52,969 nt of DNA from contig JAEWYQ010000050.1 of the NCBI GenBank assembly GCA_023395555.1, positions 1-52,969 on the forward strand, written 5' to 3'. Below are positions 42,228 to 51,051 of the stretch, piece by piece (positions within the stretch are counted from its first letter, which is position 1; every line of letters begins with the position of its first letter). A program made the translations under genes and the position numbers. Source of the stretch: Bacillota bacterium. GTDB lineage: Bacteria > Bacillota > Clostridia > Lachnospirales > Lachnospiraceae. The notes under the pieces are model-generated. The model did not search any database and was not told the DNA's origin. It saw only the letters and a list, made by a program, of their open reading frames with translations.

Positions 42228-42269
42228 GGGCTGTTGTAAAACATGGAACAGGGATGTTTACAACAGCCC
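42228..42269 (+). terminator. Hairpin after the PplA-like gene
   Basis: Bases 42228-42240 (GGGCTGTTGTAAA) pair perfectly with 42257-42269. The following ATTT is a short T-stretch, so termination may be partial, letting some transcription reach the FMN transferase gene. Confidence 0.7.
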
Positions 42270-42407
42270 ATTTCCGGTTAATCTGGGAAAAGAAGATAAC
42301 AGTTCAGACAGGGTACGGGAAGAGAACATCCCCCGCCTGAATTGTTACGAAAGAAGCAATGCCGGGGACCGGAGACGGGGACCGGCAGATTGATGTGAGG
42401 TGGCGCC

Positions 42408-43496
42408 TTGAAACGTAAAATAGCAGCGATATTTTTAATAGCGGCGATGGTTCTGAATATCTCAGCCTGTGACAGGAAGAAAGAGCTGACAAAGTACCAG
42501 GCACAATTTCTGGAGTTATTTGACACGGTAACGACGATCATCGGTTATGCCGAGGAGGAAGAGACATTTTCTGAGTTTGCACAATCTGTTTATGATGACC
42601 TGAAGGAATATCATGAGCTTTATGATAAATATAACGATTATGAGGGAATTAACAACATCAAGACCATTAACGATAACGCGGGGATCAGGCCGGTGAAGGT
42701 GGACCGGAAGATTCTTGACATGCTCCTGTATGCAAAGGAGGCATATGAGTTTACCGGCGGCAAGATGAATATAGCCCTGGGTGCCGTCCTGGAGGTGTGG
42801 CATGATTATCGCAGCGCGGGAACGGAGGATCCGGAGCATGCCGAGCTGCCGCCCATGGAGCTGCTTCGGGAGAAGGCACAGCATACGGATATAGACAGGA
42901 TGATCATAGATGAAGGAGAGTCCACGGTATATCTGGAGGATTCCGAGATGCGGCTCGATGTGGGAGGCGTGGCGAAGGGCTATGCGACGGAGCAGGTGGT
43001 GCGGCAAGCCATGCAGAAGGGTTATACCAATGGACTGCTCAGCGTGGGCGGCAATGTCCGGGCCTTCGGAAGCAAGGGGCTGGGCATCCGGGAAGAAAAT
43101 AATGCAAAGGATGGCGGCGGAAGGGCAGAACCCTGGAGCGTGGGCATACAAAACCCGGACAAGGAAAGCGGGGAGCAGTATCTGCATATTCTGAATCTGG
43201 AGAACCTGTCTCTGGTGTCCAGCGGAGATTATGAGAGATATTATACCGTGGACGGAAAGAGATATCATCACATCATCGATCCCGCCACCCTCATGCCGTC
43301 GGAGTATTTTACCGCAGTATCCATTGTAACGGAGGATTCCGGGCTGGCCGACGCCTTTACTAAGGCGATTTATAATTCGCCTTTTGAGGAAGGCTTAGAG
43401 ATGATTGAAGGAATGGAAGGGACGGAAGCGCTGTGGGTTATGAAGGACGGCACCTTAAGGTACAGCAGCGGTTTTGAGGCTATGATTAAAAAATAA
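42408..43496 (+). CDS. FAD:protein FMN transferase (ApbE/FmnB-like lipoprotein)
   Basis: A 362-residue flavin transferase. It moves FMN from FAD to a Thr or Ser on target proteins outside the membrane. The signal ends in lipobox I-S-A-C21, so it is a lipoprotein. Family motifs are clear: LDVGGVAKGYATE, SVGGNVRAFG, SSGDYERY, HHIIDPATLMPS and DSGLADAFTKAIY. The TTG start at 42408 is supported by GAGGTGG 5-6 nt before it. In EET loci this enzyme (FmnB) modifies PplA; the outside loop of Ndh2 could be another substrate. It is 206 nt after the PplA-like gene, behind a hairpin. Confidence 0.92.
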   Translation: MKRKIAAIFLIAAMVLNISACDRKKELTKYQAQFLELFDTVTTIIGYAEEEETFSEFAQSVYDDLKEYHELYDKYNDYEGINNIKTINDNAGIRPVKVDRKILDMLLYAKEAYEFTGGKMNIALGAVLEVWHDYRSAGTEDPEHAELPPMELLREKAQHTDIDRMIIDEGESTVYLEDSEMRLDVGGVAKGYATEQVVRQAMQKGYTNGLLSVGGNVRAFGSKGLGIREENNAKDGGGRAEPWSVGIQNPDKESGEQYLHILNLENLSLVSSGDYERYYTVDGKRYHHIIDPATLMPSEYFTAVSIVTEDSGLADAFTKAIYNSPFEEGLEMIEGMEGTEALWVMKDGTLRYSSGFEAMIKK

Positions 43497-43601
43497 AGTT
43501 TTAAGCATTGAAATCTTGCATTTCTGCCACCGCGGGGTTAAAATAAGTTAAGAAAAGCTGGTTTGGCACTAGAATAAACAGGAAACGGCGGGTGATAATA
43601 C

Positions 43602-44042
43602 ATGGATCAGATCGACAGGCAGTTATTAAGCATGCTTCAGAAGAATGCCAGAGTGCCTTTGAAACAGCTGGCAGAGAAGGTGGACTTATCTTCCCCGGCG
43701 GTGGCGGCCAGAATCGCCCGCCTGGAGAAGCAGGGTATCATCAAGGGTTATCATACGGATATTGACTGGATGAAGCTGGAGCATCATATTATCGCGTTCA
43801 TTAATCTGGAGGTGGCTCCTGCCCAGAAGCCGGAATTCTATCCCTTCATTAAGTCCTGTCCCAATGTCATGGAATGCAACTGTGTTACAGGCAGCTTTTC
43901 CATGATGATTAAGGTGTGCTTCAAAAGCACGATGGACCTGGATCTTTTCATAGGAGAGATCCAGAAGTTCGGGAAAACAAGCACACAGATCGTATTCTCC
44001 ACAGCGGTGGAGCATCGGGGAATACAGATACTGGAGGATTAG
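43602..44042 (+). CDS. Lrp/AsnC family regulator
   Basis: A 146-residue regulator. The N-terminal helix-turn-helix (DRQLLSMLQKNARVPLKQLA, SSPAVAARIARLEKQGII) is followed by an RAM-type ligand domain (VMECNCVTGSFSMMIKV). Such proteins form octamers and respond to amino acids. It stands alone behind the EET genes. The ribosome binding site is weak (GGCGGGTGA). A terminator with a TTCG loop follows. Target genes are not evident from position. Confidence 0.88.
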   Translation: MDQIDRQLLSMLQKNARVPLKQLAEKVDLSSPAVAARIARLEKQGIIKGYHTDIDWMKLEHHIIAFINLEVAPAQKPEFYPFIKSCPNVMECNCVTGSFSMMIKVCFKSTMDLDLFIGEIQKFGKTSTQIVFSTAVEHRGIQILED

Positions 44043-44111
44043 CAGCGAAGCGGGATCGGGATAATTTGTTAAATTCAATTGATATTCAGTGATATTCAGT
44101 GACAATCATAG

Positions 44112-44136
44112 AGTCTGCCTTCGGGCAGACTTTTTG
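44112..44136 (+). terminator. Terminator of the Lrp-type gene
   Basis: AGTCTGCC (44112-44119), the very stable TTCG tetraloop and GGCAGACT (44124-44131), followed by TTTT. Confidence 0.88.
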
Positions 44137-44353
44137 TATGGTGCTTTTCATGAGATAACTCATAGCGATAATTAGTAACAACAATTAATAAGGACAATTT
44201 ATAGCGATGATCAATGACAACTCCCAAATAAAAAATTAATACTTGTGAATTGATTTAAAAATTGATATCATATTAGATATATAAAAATTCTGTTATATAA
44301 CAATATTTCTGTTATTATTTTCATGAACATACCATGAAATAGATTGGAGCGTT
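44137..44353. other. AT-rich control stretch before the ArsR-like regulator
   Basis: No gene seen. AT-rich with a perfect palindrome GTTATATAAC at 44292-44301, which is related to sites before galK (45315-45346). Both are candidate binding sites for the ArsR-like regulator. ATTGGAGCG precedes the ATG at 44354. Confidence 0.45.
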
Positions 44354-45301
44354 ATGATACAGACAATAAAAATGAATTTAGACGATACGGAGCATCTGGC
44401 GGCGATATCCAAGGCATTGTCCTCGGAGACCAGGATTGAGATATTAAGGTGGCTGCGCCATAAGGATCTGAATGTGAATGAAATTGCCGAGCTGCTGAAT
44501 ATTCCGGCATCCTCTTCGGCGGCCCATGTCAAGGTGCTGGAGGAGGCGGGAATGATTAAGACCTCCCTGCAGCCGGGAATCCGTGGTTCCATGAAGCTGT
44601 GCCATATTGTGCTGGACCATATCTATGTGGAGATGAATACGGCCAGGAACCTGGACCAGGATGTAGAGATTATTAAAATGCCCATCGGAAGCTATGTGGA
44701 CTACCGAATTGAGCCTACCTGCGGCATTGCCAGCAGCAAGGGGCCCATCGGCGCGGAAGATGACCCCAGATGCTTTTATCTGCCGGAGCGAATAGAGGCG
44801 CAGCTGATCTGGCTGGGACACGGGTATATAGAATACCGTTTTCCCACCAATGCCATGGCCGGTAAGAAGCTGGAACGGCTTGAGATATCTATGGAATTAT
44901 GCTCTGAGGATCACGAATACAATATGGACTATCCCTCGGACATTACTCTCTGGGTCAATGGTCTGGAGGCAGGAACCTGGAGCTGTCCCGGCGATTACGG
45001 GGGAAGGCGGGGCAGGCTAAATCCCGGCTGGTGGCCCGATAAGAACACGCAGTACGGAGTGCTTAAGACCTGGAGCATCACAGAAGGGGCCTGTCTGCTG
45101 GATGATGTGAAGTCTGAGAGCAGGGGTCTGTCGGAGTTTGGACTTGGGGAGAAGGAATATATCTCCCTGCGGATCGGCATCAAAGAGGATGCGAAGCACA
45201 GGGGAGGAATGAATCTCTTTGGAGAAGGCTTCGGAGATTATGCCCAGAATATTGTAATGAAGCTGATCTTTAAAAAAGAGGAAAGCTCTTTACAAAGATA
45301 A
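44354..45301 (+). CDS. ArsR-type winged-helix regulator with large C-terminal domain, gal-linked
   Basis: A 315-residue protein. The N-terminal 90 residues form a winged helix (HLAAISKALSSETRIEILR, LNVNEIAELLNIPASSSAAH) of ArsR type but without a metal-binding Cys cluster. The C-terminal 220 residues are beta-rich (SDITLWVNGLEAGTWSCPGDYG, RRGRLNPGWWPD) and may bind a sugar. It precedes galK by 112 bp in the same direction and likely controls the galactose genes; similar sites stand before both. The family of the C-terminal domain was not recognised beyond this. Confidence 0.72.
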   Translation: MIQTIKMNLDDTEHLAAISKALSSETRIEILRWLRHKDLNVNEIAELLNIPASSSAAHVKVLEEAGMIKTSLQPGIRGSMKLCHIVLDHIYVEMNTARNLDQDVEIIKMPIGSYVDYRIEPTCGIASSKGPIGAEDDPRCFYLPERIEAQLIWLGHGYIEYRFPTNAMAGKKLERLEISMELCSEDHEYNMDYPSDITLWVNGLEAGTWSCPGDYGGRRGRLNPGWWPDKNTQYGVLKTWSITEGACLLDDVKSESRGLSEFGLGEKEYISLRIGIKEDAKHRGGMNLFGEGFGDYAQNIVMKLIFKKEESSLQR

Positions 45302-45314
45302 GGAAGCGTAGTAT

Positions 45315-45346
45315 GATATATAACAGAATTTATGTTGTATAACATA
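45315..45346. promoter_or_regulatory. Candidate operator before galK
   Basis: GATATATAAC (45315-45324) and the palindrome TATGTT-GTAT-AACATA (45331-45346) are related to GTTATATAAC at 44292-44301 in front of the regulator gene. Shared core: (A/G)TATAACA. Confidence 0.45.
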
Positions 45347-45413
45347 TATTTTGTAACAAATGGAGAAAGCTAAGAGCGGGAAAGAAAAAGATAGATGAAA
45401 AGGAGAGAGGAAG

Positions 45414-46577
45414 ATGAAAAAAGAGTTACTTCAAAAATTTGAAGAAATCTATGGAAGCGACGGGGAATACCAGGCTTACTTTGCTCCCGGCAGAGTGAAT
45501 CTCATTGGTGAGCATACGGACTATAATGGGGGGCATGTATTTCCCTGTGCCCTGACCATCGGAACCTATGCCGTGGCAAGAAAGAGAAATGACAATAAAC
45601 TACGTTTCTACTCTCTGAATTTTGAGCATCTCGGAATGATCGAGAGCTGTCTGGAGGGCCTGGAATTTAAGAAAGAGGATAATTGGACGAATTATCCCAA
45701 GGGAGTAATCTGGGCCTTGCAGAAGAAGGGCTATTCCATCACCAGTGGTATGGATGTGCTGTATTTCGGAAACATTCCCAATGCCTCCGGGTTATCCTCC
45801 TCCGCATCCCTGGAAGTGCTGACCGGCTTTATCCTGGAGAAGCTCTTTGAGTTAGAGCTTACCAATACGGAGATTGCCCTGATCAGCCAGTATGCAGAAA
45901 ATAATTTCAACGGCGTAAATTGCGGCATTATGGATCAGTTTGCAGTAGCCATGGGTAAGAAGGATCATGCCATTTTCCTGGATACCGCCGATCTCTCCTT
46001 TGAATATGCGCCTCTCGCCCTGGGGAATGCCAGGATTGTGATCATGAATACCAATAAAAAGAGAGGACTGGGAGATTCTAAATACAACGAGAGAAGAAGC
46101 GAGTGTGAATCGGCTCTCCGGGATTTGCAAAAGGTGCTTCCTGTGGCTTCCCTTGGAGAACTGACAGAGGAGCAATTTGAGGAACATCAGACAGCAATTC
46201 AAAAACCCATTGAAAGAAAACGTGCGAAGCATGCCGTATATGAGAATCAGAGAACCATAAAGGCGGTGGAAGCCTTAAAGCAGAATGATCTGGAGCTTTT
46301 CGGAAAGCTGATGATTGCTTCCCATGAATCTCTCCGGTATGACTATGAGGTAACCGGGGTTGAGCTGGATACCATTGTGGAAGCGGCTTTAAAGCAGGAT
46401 GGGGTAATCGGAGCCAGAATGACAGGCGCGGGCTTTGGCGGATGCGCGGTCAGCATTGTAAAAGAAGAGGCTGTGGAGGCTTTCATTCAGAACGTAGGGA
46501 AGGAATATAATGAAAAGATCGGTTATCCGGCAGCCTTCTATGTAGTAGAGGTTGGCGACGGCCCGATTATTTTATAA
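45414..46577 (+). CDS. galK: Galactokinase
   Basis: A 387-residue GHMP-family kinase that phosphorylates galactose at C1, the first step of the Leloir pathway. The galactokinase signature GRVNLIGEHTDYNGG is at about 26-40, the ATP-binding loop NIPNASGLSSSASLE at about 122-136, and the third motif GARMTGAGFGGCAVS at about 344-358. Length is normal. AAGGAGAGAGG precedes ATG 45414. It begins the operon galK-galE-galT (12- and 18-nt gaps), preceded by an ArsR-like regulator. Confidence 0.96.
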   Translation: MKKELLQKFEEIYGSDGEYQAYFAPGRVNLIGEHTDYNGGHVFPCALTIGTYAVARKRNDNKLRFYSLNFEHLGMIESCLEGLEFKKEDNWTNYPKGVIWALQKKGYSITSGMDVLYFGNIPNASGLSSSASLEVLTGFILEKLFELELTNTEIALISQYAENNFNGVNCGIMDQFAVAMGKKDHAIFLDTADLSFEYAPLALGNARIVIMNTNKKRGLGDSKYNERRSECESALRDLQKVLPVASLGELTEEQFEEHQTAIQKPIERKRAKHAVYENQRTIKAVEALKQNDLELFGKLMIASHESLRYDYEVTGVELDTIVEAALKQDGVIGARMTGAGFGGCAVSIVKEEAVEAFIQNVGKEYNEKIGYPAAFYVVEVGDGPIIL

Positions 46578-46589
46578 CGGAGGTCTGAT

Positions 46590-47579
46590 ATGACAATTTT
46601 AGTACTTGGCGGTGCGGGCTATATCGGCTCCCATACCGCATATGAATTAATTGACCGGGGAGAGGATGTTGTAATTGCAGATAACCTGGAGACAGGCTAC
46701 CTGGAAGCAGTGCACCCCAAGGCCCGCTTCTACAAGGGCGACATCCGGGACCGGAGCTTTGTGGACGGTCTGTTTGAGCGGGAGAAGATTGATGCGGTCA
46801 TACACTTTGCGGCAAATTCCCTGGTGGGAGAGAGCATGACCAATCCTTTGAAATATTATGACAATAATCTATGCGGTACGAAGGTGCTGTTAGAATCCAT
46901 GGTGGCCCACAAGGTGGATAAGATTGTGTTCTCTTCTACGGCAGCCACCTACGGCGAGCCGGAGCGGGTTCCGATTCTGGAAACGGACCGTACCATGCCC
47001 ACCAATGCCTATGGTGAAACAAAGCTCTCCATGGAGAGAATGTTCCATTGGACCTCCGTAGCCCATGGAGTGCGTTTTGTGTCCCTTCGCTACTTTAATG
47101 CCTGCGGTGCGCATCAAAGCGGAGCCATCGGAGAGGCGCACAATCCGGAATCCCATCTGATCCCGTTAATTCTCCAGGTGCCCAATGGACAGAGGGAAGC
47201 GATCAGCATTTATGGGGATGACTACGATACGAAGGACGGCACCTGTGTCCGCGATTATATCCATGTAATGGATCTGGCCCAGGCGCATATCCTGGCTGTA
47301 GAATATCTGGTGCGGGGAGAGGAAAGCAGTATTTTCAATCTGGGCAACGGAGTCGGTTTCACGGTGAAGGAGGTAATTGATACAGCCAGAAAAGTGACCG
47401 GGCATCCCATCAAAGCGGAGGTAGTGCCCAGGCGGGCCGGTGATCCGGCGAAGCTGATCGCCTCCAGCGAGAGAGCAAAAAATATACTGGGCTGGAAGCC
47501 GGAGCACGCGGATCTGGAGGAAATTATCGCTTCCGCCTGGAAGTGGCATAAAGAGCATCCTCACGGATATCATCAATAG
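46590..47579 (+). CDS. galE: UDP-glucose 4-epimerase
   Basis: A 329-residue extended SDR that interconverts UDP-galactose and UDP-glucose. NAD motif GGAGYIGSHTAYEL at the start; catalytic Tyr-x-x-x-Lys in NAYGETKLSME (about 145-155); Ser in FSSTAATYGEPE (about 122). AACGGAGG precedes the ATG. The protein is of standard length and lies between galK and galT in a single operon. Confidence 0.96.
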   Translation: MTILVLGGAGYIGSHTAYELIDRGEDVVIADNLETGYLEAVHPKARFYKGDIRDRSFVDGLFEREKIDAVIHFAANSLVGESMTNPLKYYDNNLCGTKVLLESMVAHKVDKIVFSSTAATYGEPERVPILETDRTMPTNAYGETKLSMERMFHWTSVAHGVRFVSLRYFNACGAHQSGAIGEAHNPESHLIPLILQVPNGQREAISIYGDDYDTKDGTCVRDYIHVMDLAQAHILAVEYLVRGEESSIFNLGNGVGFTVKEVIDTARKVTGHPIKAEVVPRRAGDPAKLIASSERAKNILGWKPEHADLEEIIASAWKWHKEHPHGYHQ

Positions 47580-47597
47580 AAAGGCTGAGGAAAGAAC

Positions 47598-49109
47598 ATG
47601 ATTTACAGGCTGATAAAAAGACTGGTCCGATACGCGGAAGAAACCGGGCTGACGGAAAAGGAAGACAAAGTCTATGTGACCAACAGGCTGATGGAGCTCT
47701 TTTTGCTGGAGGAGAATCCGGAGGGGACTGCAGCCCCGGAGACAGAGGCGGAGCCTGCTGATCTGGAGCTGGAGCAGATACTGGAGGCGATGCTGGGTTA
47801 CGCCCATGAGCAGGGCTTGCTCCAGGAGGACGGAATCGTATACCGTGATTTGTTTGATACCAGGATTATGGGCATCCTGACGCCTCCTCCCAGTGTTGTT
47901 ACAAGGCATTTCCGGGAACTGTACCGGGAATCTCCCGAAAAAGCGACGGAGTATTATTATAAATTCAGCCAGGACACGGATTATATCAGAAGATACCGGA
48001 TTAAAAAGGATATGAAATGGGTAACCCGTACAGAATACGGTGATATTGATATTACCATCAATTTGTCGAAGCCGGAGAAGGATCCGAAGGCGATTGCCGC
48101 CGCCAAGCTGGCAAAGCAGAGCGGATATCCCAAATGCCTGTTATGTCCGGAAAATGTAGGCTATGCCGGGAGAGTGGATCATCCGGCGAGACAGAACCAC
48201 CGGATTATTCCCATCCGGATTAATGACCAGGACTGGGGATTTCAATATTCTCCCTATGTATACTACAATGAACACTGTATTGTATTTAATATGGAGCATG
48301 TTCCCATGCAGATTGACCGTGCGGCATTCCGCAAGCTTCTGGATTTTGTGAAACAGTTCCCTCACTACTTTGTGGGCTCCAATGCGGACCTGCCCATTGT
48401 TGGAGGATCGATCCTGAGCCACGACCATTTTCAGGGCGGCAATTATGAATTTGCCATGGCGAAGGCTCCCGTGGAGCGGAGCTTTGCCATTCCGGGCTTT
48501 GAAGATGTGGAGGCAGGTGTGGTGCGCTGGCCCATGTCCGTTCTTCGTCTTCGCTGCGAGGACGACAACCGGCTGATCCAGCTGTCCGACCGTATTCTTG
48601 GAAGATGGCGGGAATATACGGATGAAGCCGTAGGCGTCCATGCCTTTACCGGAAATGAGCCCCATAATACCATAACCCCCATCGCGCGCCGCAGGGGGAA
48701 GCAGTATGAGATGGATCTGGTGCTCCGCAACAACCTGACAACAAAGGAGCATCCTCTCGGCCTGTATCATCCTCACAGGGAACTCCATCATATTAAGAAG
48801 GAGAATATCGGATTAATTGAGGTGATGGGACTGGCGGTGCTGCCTGCGAGGCTGAAGGAAGAAATGAATTTATTAAGCGAATATCTGCTGGAGGGAAGGG
48901 ATCTGCGATCCAATGAGCTGCTTGCAAAGCACGCGGATTGGGCAGAGGAATTCATTCCCCATTATCCTGAGATTACCGGAGATAATATTACCGGGATTCT
49001 TCAGGATGAGATCGGCAAGGTATTCCGCCAGGTGCTGGAGCATGCCGGCGTATATAAGAGAACACCGGAGGGTCAGGCGGCACTGGACCGATTCATCTCA
49101 GTCATATAG
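47598..49109 (+). CDS. galT: UDP-glucose--hexose-1-phosphate uridylyltransferase, type 2
   Basis: A 503-residue enzyme of the Firmicutes type 2 GalT family, which exchanges UMP between UDP-glucose and galactose 1-phosphate. Family segments are clear: CLLCPENVGYAGRVDHPARQ, and VGGSILSHDHFQGG with the His pair. The first 100 residues form the helical N-terminal part of this type. Length is normal. It completes the Leloir operon, and a long shared terminator follows 82 nt downstream. Confidence 0.95.
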   Translation: MIYRLIKRLVRYAEETGLTEKEDKVYVTNRLMELFLLEENPEGTAAPETEAEPADLELEQILEAMLGYAHEQGLLQEDGIVYRDLFDTRIMGILTPPPSVVTRHFRELYRESPEKATEYYYKFSQDTDYIRRYRIKKDMKWVTRTEYGDIDITINLSKPEKDPKAIAAAKLAKQSGYPKCLLCPENVGYAGRVDHPARQNHRIIPIRINDQDWGFQYSPYVYYNEHCIVFNMEHVPMQIDRAAFRKLLDFVKQFPHYFVGSNADLPIVGGSILSHDHFQGGNYEFAMAKAPVERSFAIPGFEDVEAGVVRWPMSVLRLRCEDDNRLIQLSDRILGRWREYTDEAVGVHAFTGNEPHNTITPIARRRGKQYEMDLVLRNNLTTKEHPLGLYHPHRELHHIKKENIGLIEVMGLAVLPARLKEEMNLLSEYLLEGRDLRSNELLAKHADWAEEFIPHYPEITGDNITGILQDEIGKVFRQVLEHAGVYKRTPEGQAALDRFISVI

Positions 49110-49191
49110 AGTTAGGAGTACGCACCCTGGCACGAAGTGCCATACGATAACCGGTTGTGATTGTTTTATCAATACATAACAGAACACAATA

Positions 49192-49250
49192 AAAACCTGG
49201 TGTTACAGAGTCTTCCTTTATAGGGTAGGACTCTGTAACGCCAGGTTTTT
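49192..49250. terminator. Long bidirectional terminator
   Basis: Bases 49192-49212 pair with 49229-49249 through about 21 pairs with one wobble. An A-run before and T-run after let it end transcripts of galT and of the convergent gene. Confidence 0.88.
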
Positions 49251-49344
49251 TATAATACATGCCATACGTCCGGAAGAAGAAAACGGAGTGGAATCCCAAT
49301 AAAATCTGTGTTAGCTTCCTTCCTGGTTCTGAGGTGCTGTTGGA

Positions 49345-50100
49345 TTATTTTACCACGTTCATCACAGTTTCCTTAATGATGTCCAGCGCCTCCTGCGACA
49401 CGCCTGAGTCATCCTGAGAAGGCGGTAGGAAGGAGTTCCCGACGATATTCTCCCGAAAGAGGAAGACATACCAGGCAGCTGCCAGTGCGTATCTTCCGTA
49501 GATGTAATGCATATGAAAACCATCCCGGCACAGACTGATTCCACCGTTGCCATAATCGAAAGGAGCCCTGGAGCGAAGGGTGTGGATGACCTCTCCGCAG
49601 GGAATAACACGCAGAGAGAACTTCGCTGAGTAGTATCTGTAGGTGTCTGCAATGGCTTGATGCATTGTATTCTGGTCGCAGTTATAATTAACAAAATCCG
49701 AATGCTGGGAATCGATTTCATAAGCCCAGGTCTGGTGCAGCAGAAGTTCCGCTGAAGGAACATATTGCCGTATATAATCCAACATCATGGAAAGATAGGG
49801 CTCATAAGTATCCGGGATACCGCTGTGGCCGCTGACCTGCTGCAGCGTAATATAATCCCAGGGCTCCTGCATCAGTGTCTCCCGGATCGATACCATCTGT
49901 CCGGTGAACGTACCGTTGTATTCATATTCATAGAGAGCGGCATCCTCCAGAATATTCTCCCAGTGGGTTTTCAGGGAGCATCCGCCGATATAAAGATTTA
50001 CCACCATACAATCACTTCCATTGGCTTTGGCAAGCTGATGCAGATAAGCGGTAGCGTCCTGGGAGAAGCTGTTCCCGATTGCAAGTATTTTCTTCATCAT
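49345..50100 (-). CDS. DUF4886-type (SGNH hydrolase-like) protein
   Basis: A 251-residue protein starting MKKILAIGNSFSQDA, with Gly-Asn-Ser at the place of the SGNH nucleophile block (Ser11-12). WDYITLQQVSGHSG is the Q-Q/G-x-N-like block, and a late CRDGFHMHYIYGRYALA supplies the Asp-x-x-His pair. DUF4886 proteins of gut bacteria are thought to be esterases or deacetylases of carbohydrates. No signal peptide is seen, so it is cytoplasmic. Start at 50100 follows AAAAGGAGG. Its start overlaps the small membrane protein gene by 4 nt, so the two are coupled. Confidence 0.78.
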   Translation of the reverse strand: MMKKILAIGNSFSQDATAYLHQLAKANGSDCMVVNLYIGGCSLKTHWENILEDAALYEYEYNGTFTGQMVSIRETLMQEPWDYITLQQVSGHSGIPDTYEPYLSMMLDYIRQYVPSAELLLHQTWAYEIDSQHSDFVNYNCDQNTMHQAIADTYRYYSAKFSLRVIPCGEVIHTLRSRAPFDYGNGGISLCRDGFHMHYIYGRYALAAAWYVFLFRENIVGNSFLPPSQDDSGVSQEALDIIKETVMNVVK

Positions 50101-50384
50101 GCGGCCTCCTTTTCTTCCATTTGCTGATCCAATTTTCTGTTTCTGAAATACAGGCACAGATCAATGGATACCATGACTAAATTCAGAATGTAAAAGACAA
50201 CAACATATGTAATATTACCGGCAAGAAACTTGGACATGACCCCGAATATGTAACCAAACAGAATGAAGCATAAGAAAACAATGCTCTTTCCCTTGGCGGT
50301 GCGGGATGTGTAGGATTTGATAATAGAGGTCGGCCAGGATATGCCGAAACTGATCACCATTGCTGCTTCTAGTAATTGTGCCAT
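50097..50384 (-). CDS. Small membrane protein, SemiSWEET/PQ-loop-like
   Basis: A 95-residue protein with three hydrophobic helices and a conserved W-P-T segment in the first helix (SFGISWPTSIIKSYTSRTAKGKS is the pattern, shortened here to its core). This fits the SemiSWEET/PQ-loop fold of small sugar facilitators, though substrate and role are unproven. It ends inside the start codon of the DUF4886 gene (ATGA overlap), suggesting a sugar-ester uptake and hydrolysis pair. GGAGG-like site precedes the ATG at 50384. Confidence 0.65.
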   Translation of the reverse strand: MAQLLEAAMVISFGISWPTSIIKSYTSRTAKGKSIVFLCFILFGYIFGVMSKFLAGNITYVVVFYILNLVMVSIDLCLYFRNRKLDQQMEEKEAA

Positions 50385-50535
50385 ATAGAATCCTCCGTTT
50401 TGACTAAAGATATCTTCATTGTTCCCATTTTAGCACATTAACTTAGAAATGTAAAAGTCAATTTGGCAAACATATTTTTCCGCTGGATAAATAGGGACGC
50501 TTGTATTATACTCGTGAAATAAGGGGGTGTTGCCT

Positions 50536-51030
50536 ATGGATAATATTGTATTAATCGGTATGCCGGGAGCCGGTAAAAGCACGGTGGGAGTCATTCTGGC
50601 CAAGGTAATGGGATATCATTTTATAGATTCGGATTTGCTGATCCAGGAGCAGGAGAAATGCCTGTTAAAAGATATCATTGCCAGAGACGGACTGAATGGG
50701 CTGATCGCCATAGAAGAGAGAGTGAACAGCAGCATCCGGGCGGAACGCACGGTGATTGCCACAGGAGGCAGTGTAATCTATGGCGAAAAGGCAATGGAGC
50801 ATCTGAGAAAGATTGGAACGGTAGTATATATTAAGCTCAGCTACCAGAGCATCAGTAAAAGGCTGGGGAATATCAAACAGCGGGGCGTGGTATTCCGGGA
50901 AGGGCAGACCTTGCTGTCCTTGTATGAGGAACGCTGCCCCTTGTATGAAAAATACGCTCATATTGTTGTTGATGCGGAGGATCTTGATATGGAAGCTTTG
51001 ATGTCTAAGATAAGGGATGTCCTGCAATAA
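50536..51030 (+). CDS. Shikimate kinase-like protein
   Basis: A 164-residue P-loop kinase. Walker A GMPGAGKSTVG is at about 8-18, and the D-S-D segment FIDSDLLIQE (about 30) matches shikimate kinase. The usual G-G-G loop reads TGGSV (about 76). It would phosphorylate shikimate in aromatic amino acid synthesis, but it is not in an aro operon and the G-G-G change allows a different small-molecule substrate. I start at ATG 50536, 8 nt after GGGGG; a TTG lies 9 nt upstream. Confidence 0.75.
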   Translation: MDNIVLIGMPGAGKSTVGVILAKVMGYHFIDSDLLIQEQEKCLLKDIIARDGLNGLIAIEERVNSSIRAERTVIATGGSVIYGEKAMEHLRKIGTVVYIKLSYQSISKRLGNIKQRGVVFREGQTLLSLYEERCPLYEKYAHIVVDAEDLDMEALMSKIRDVLQ

Positions 51031-51051
51031 AAAGCGGAAAGGAATGTACCT

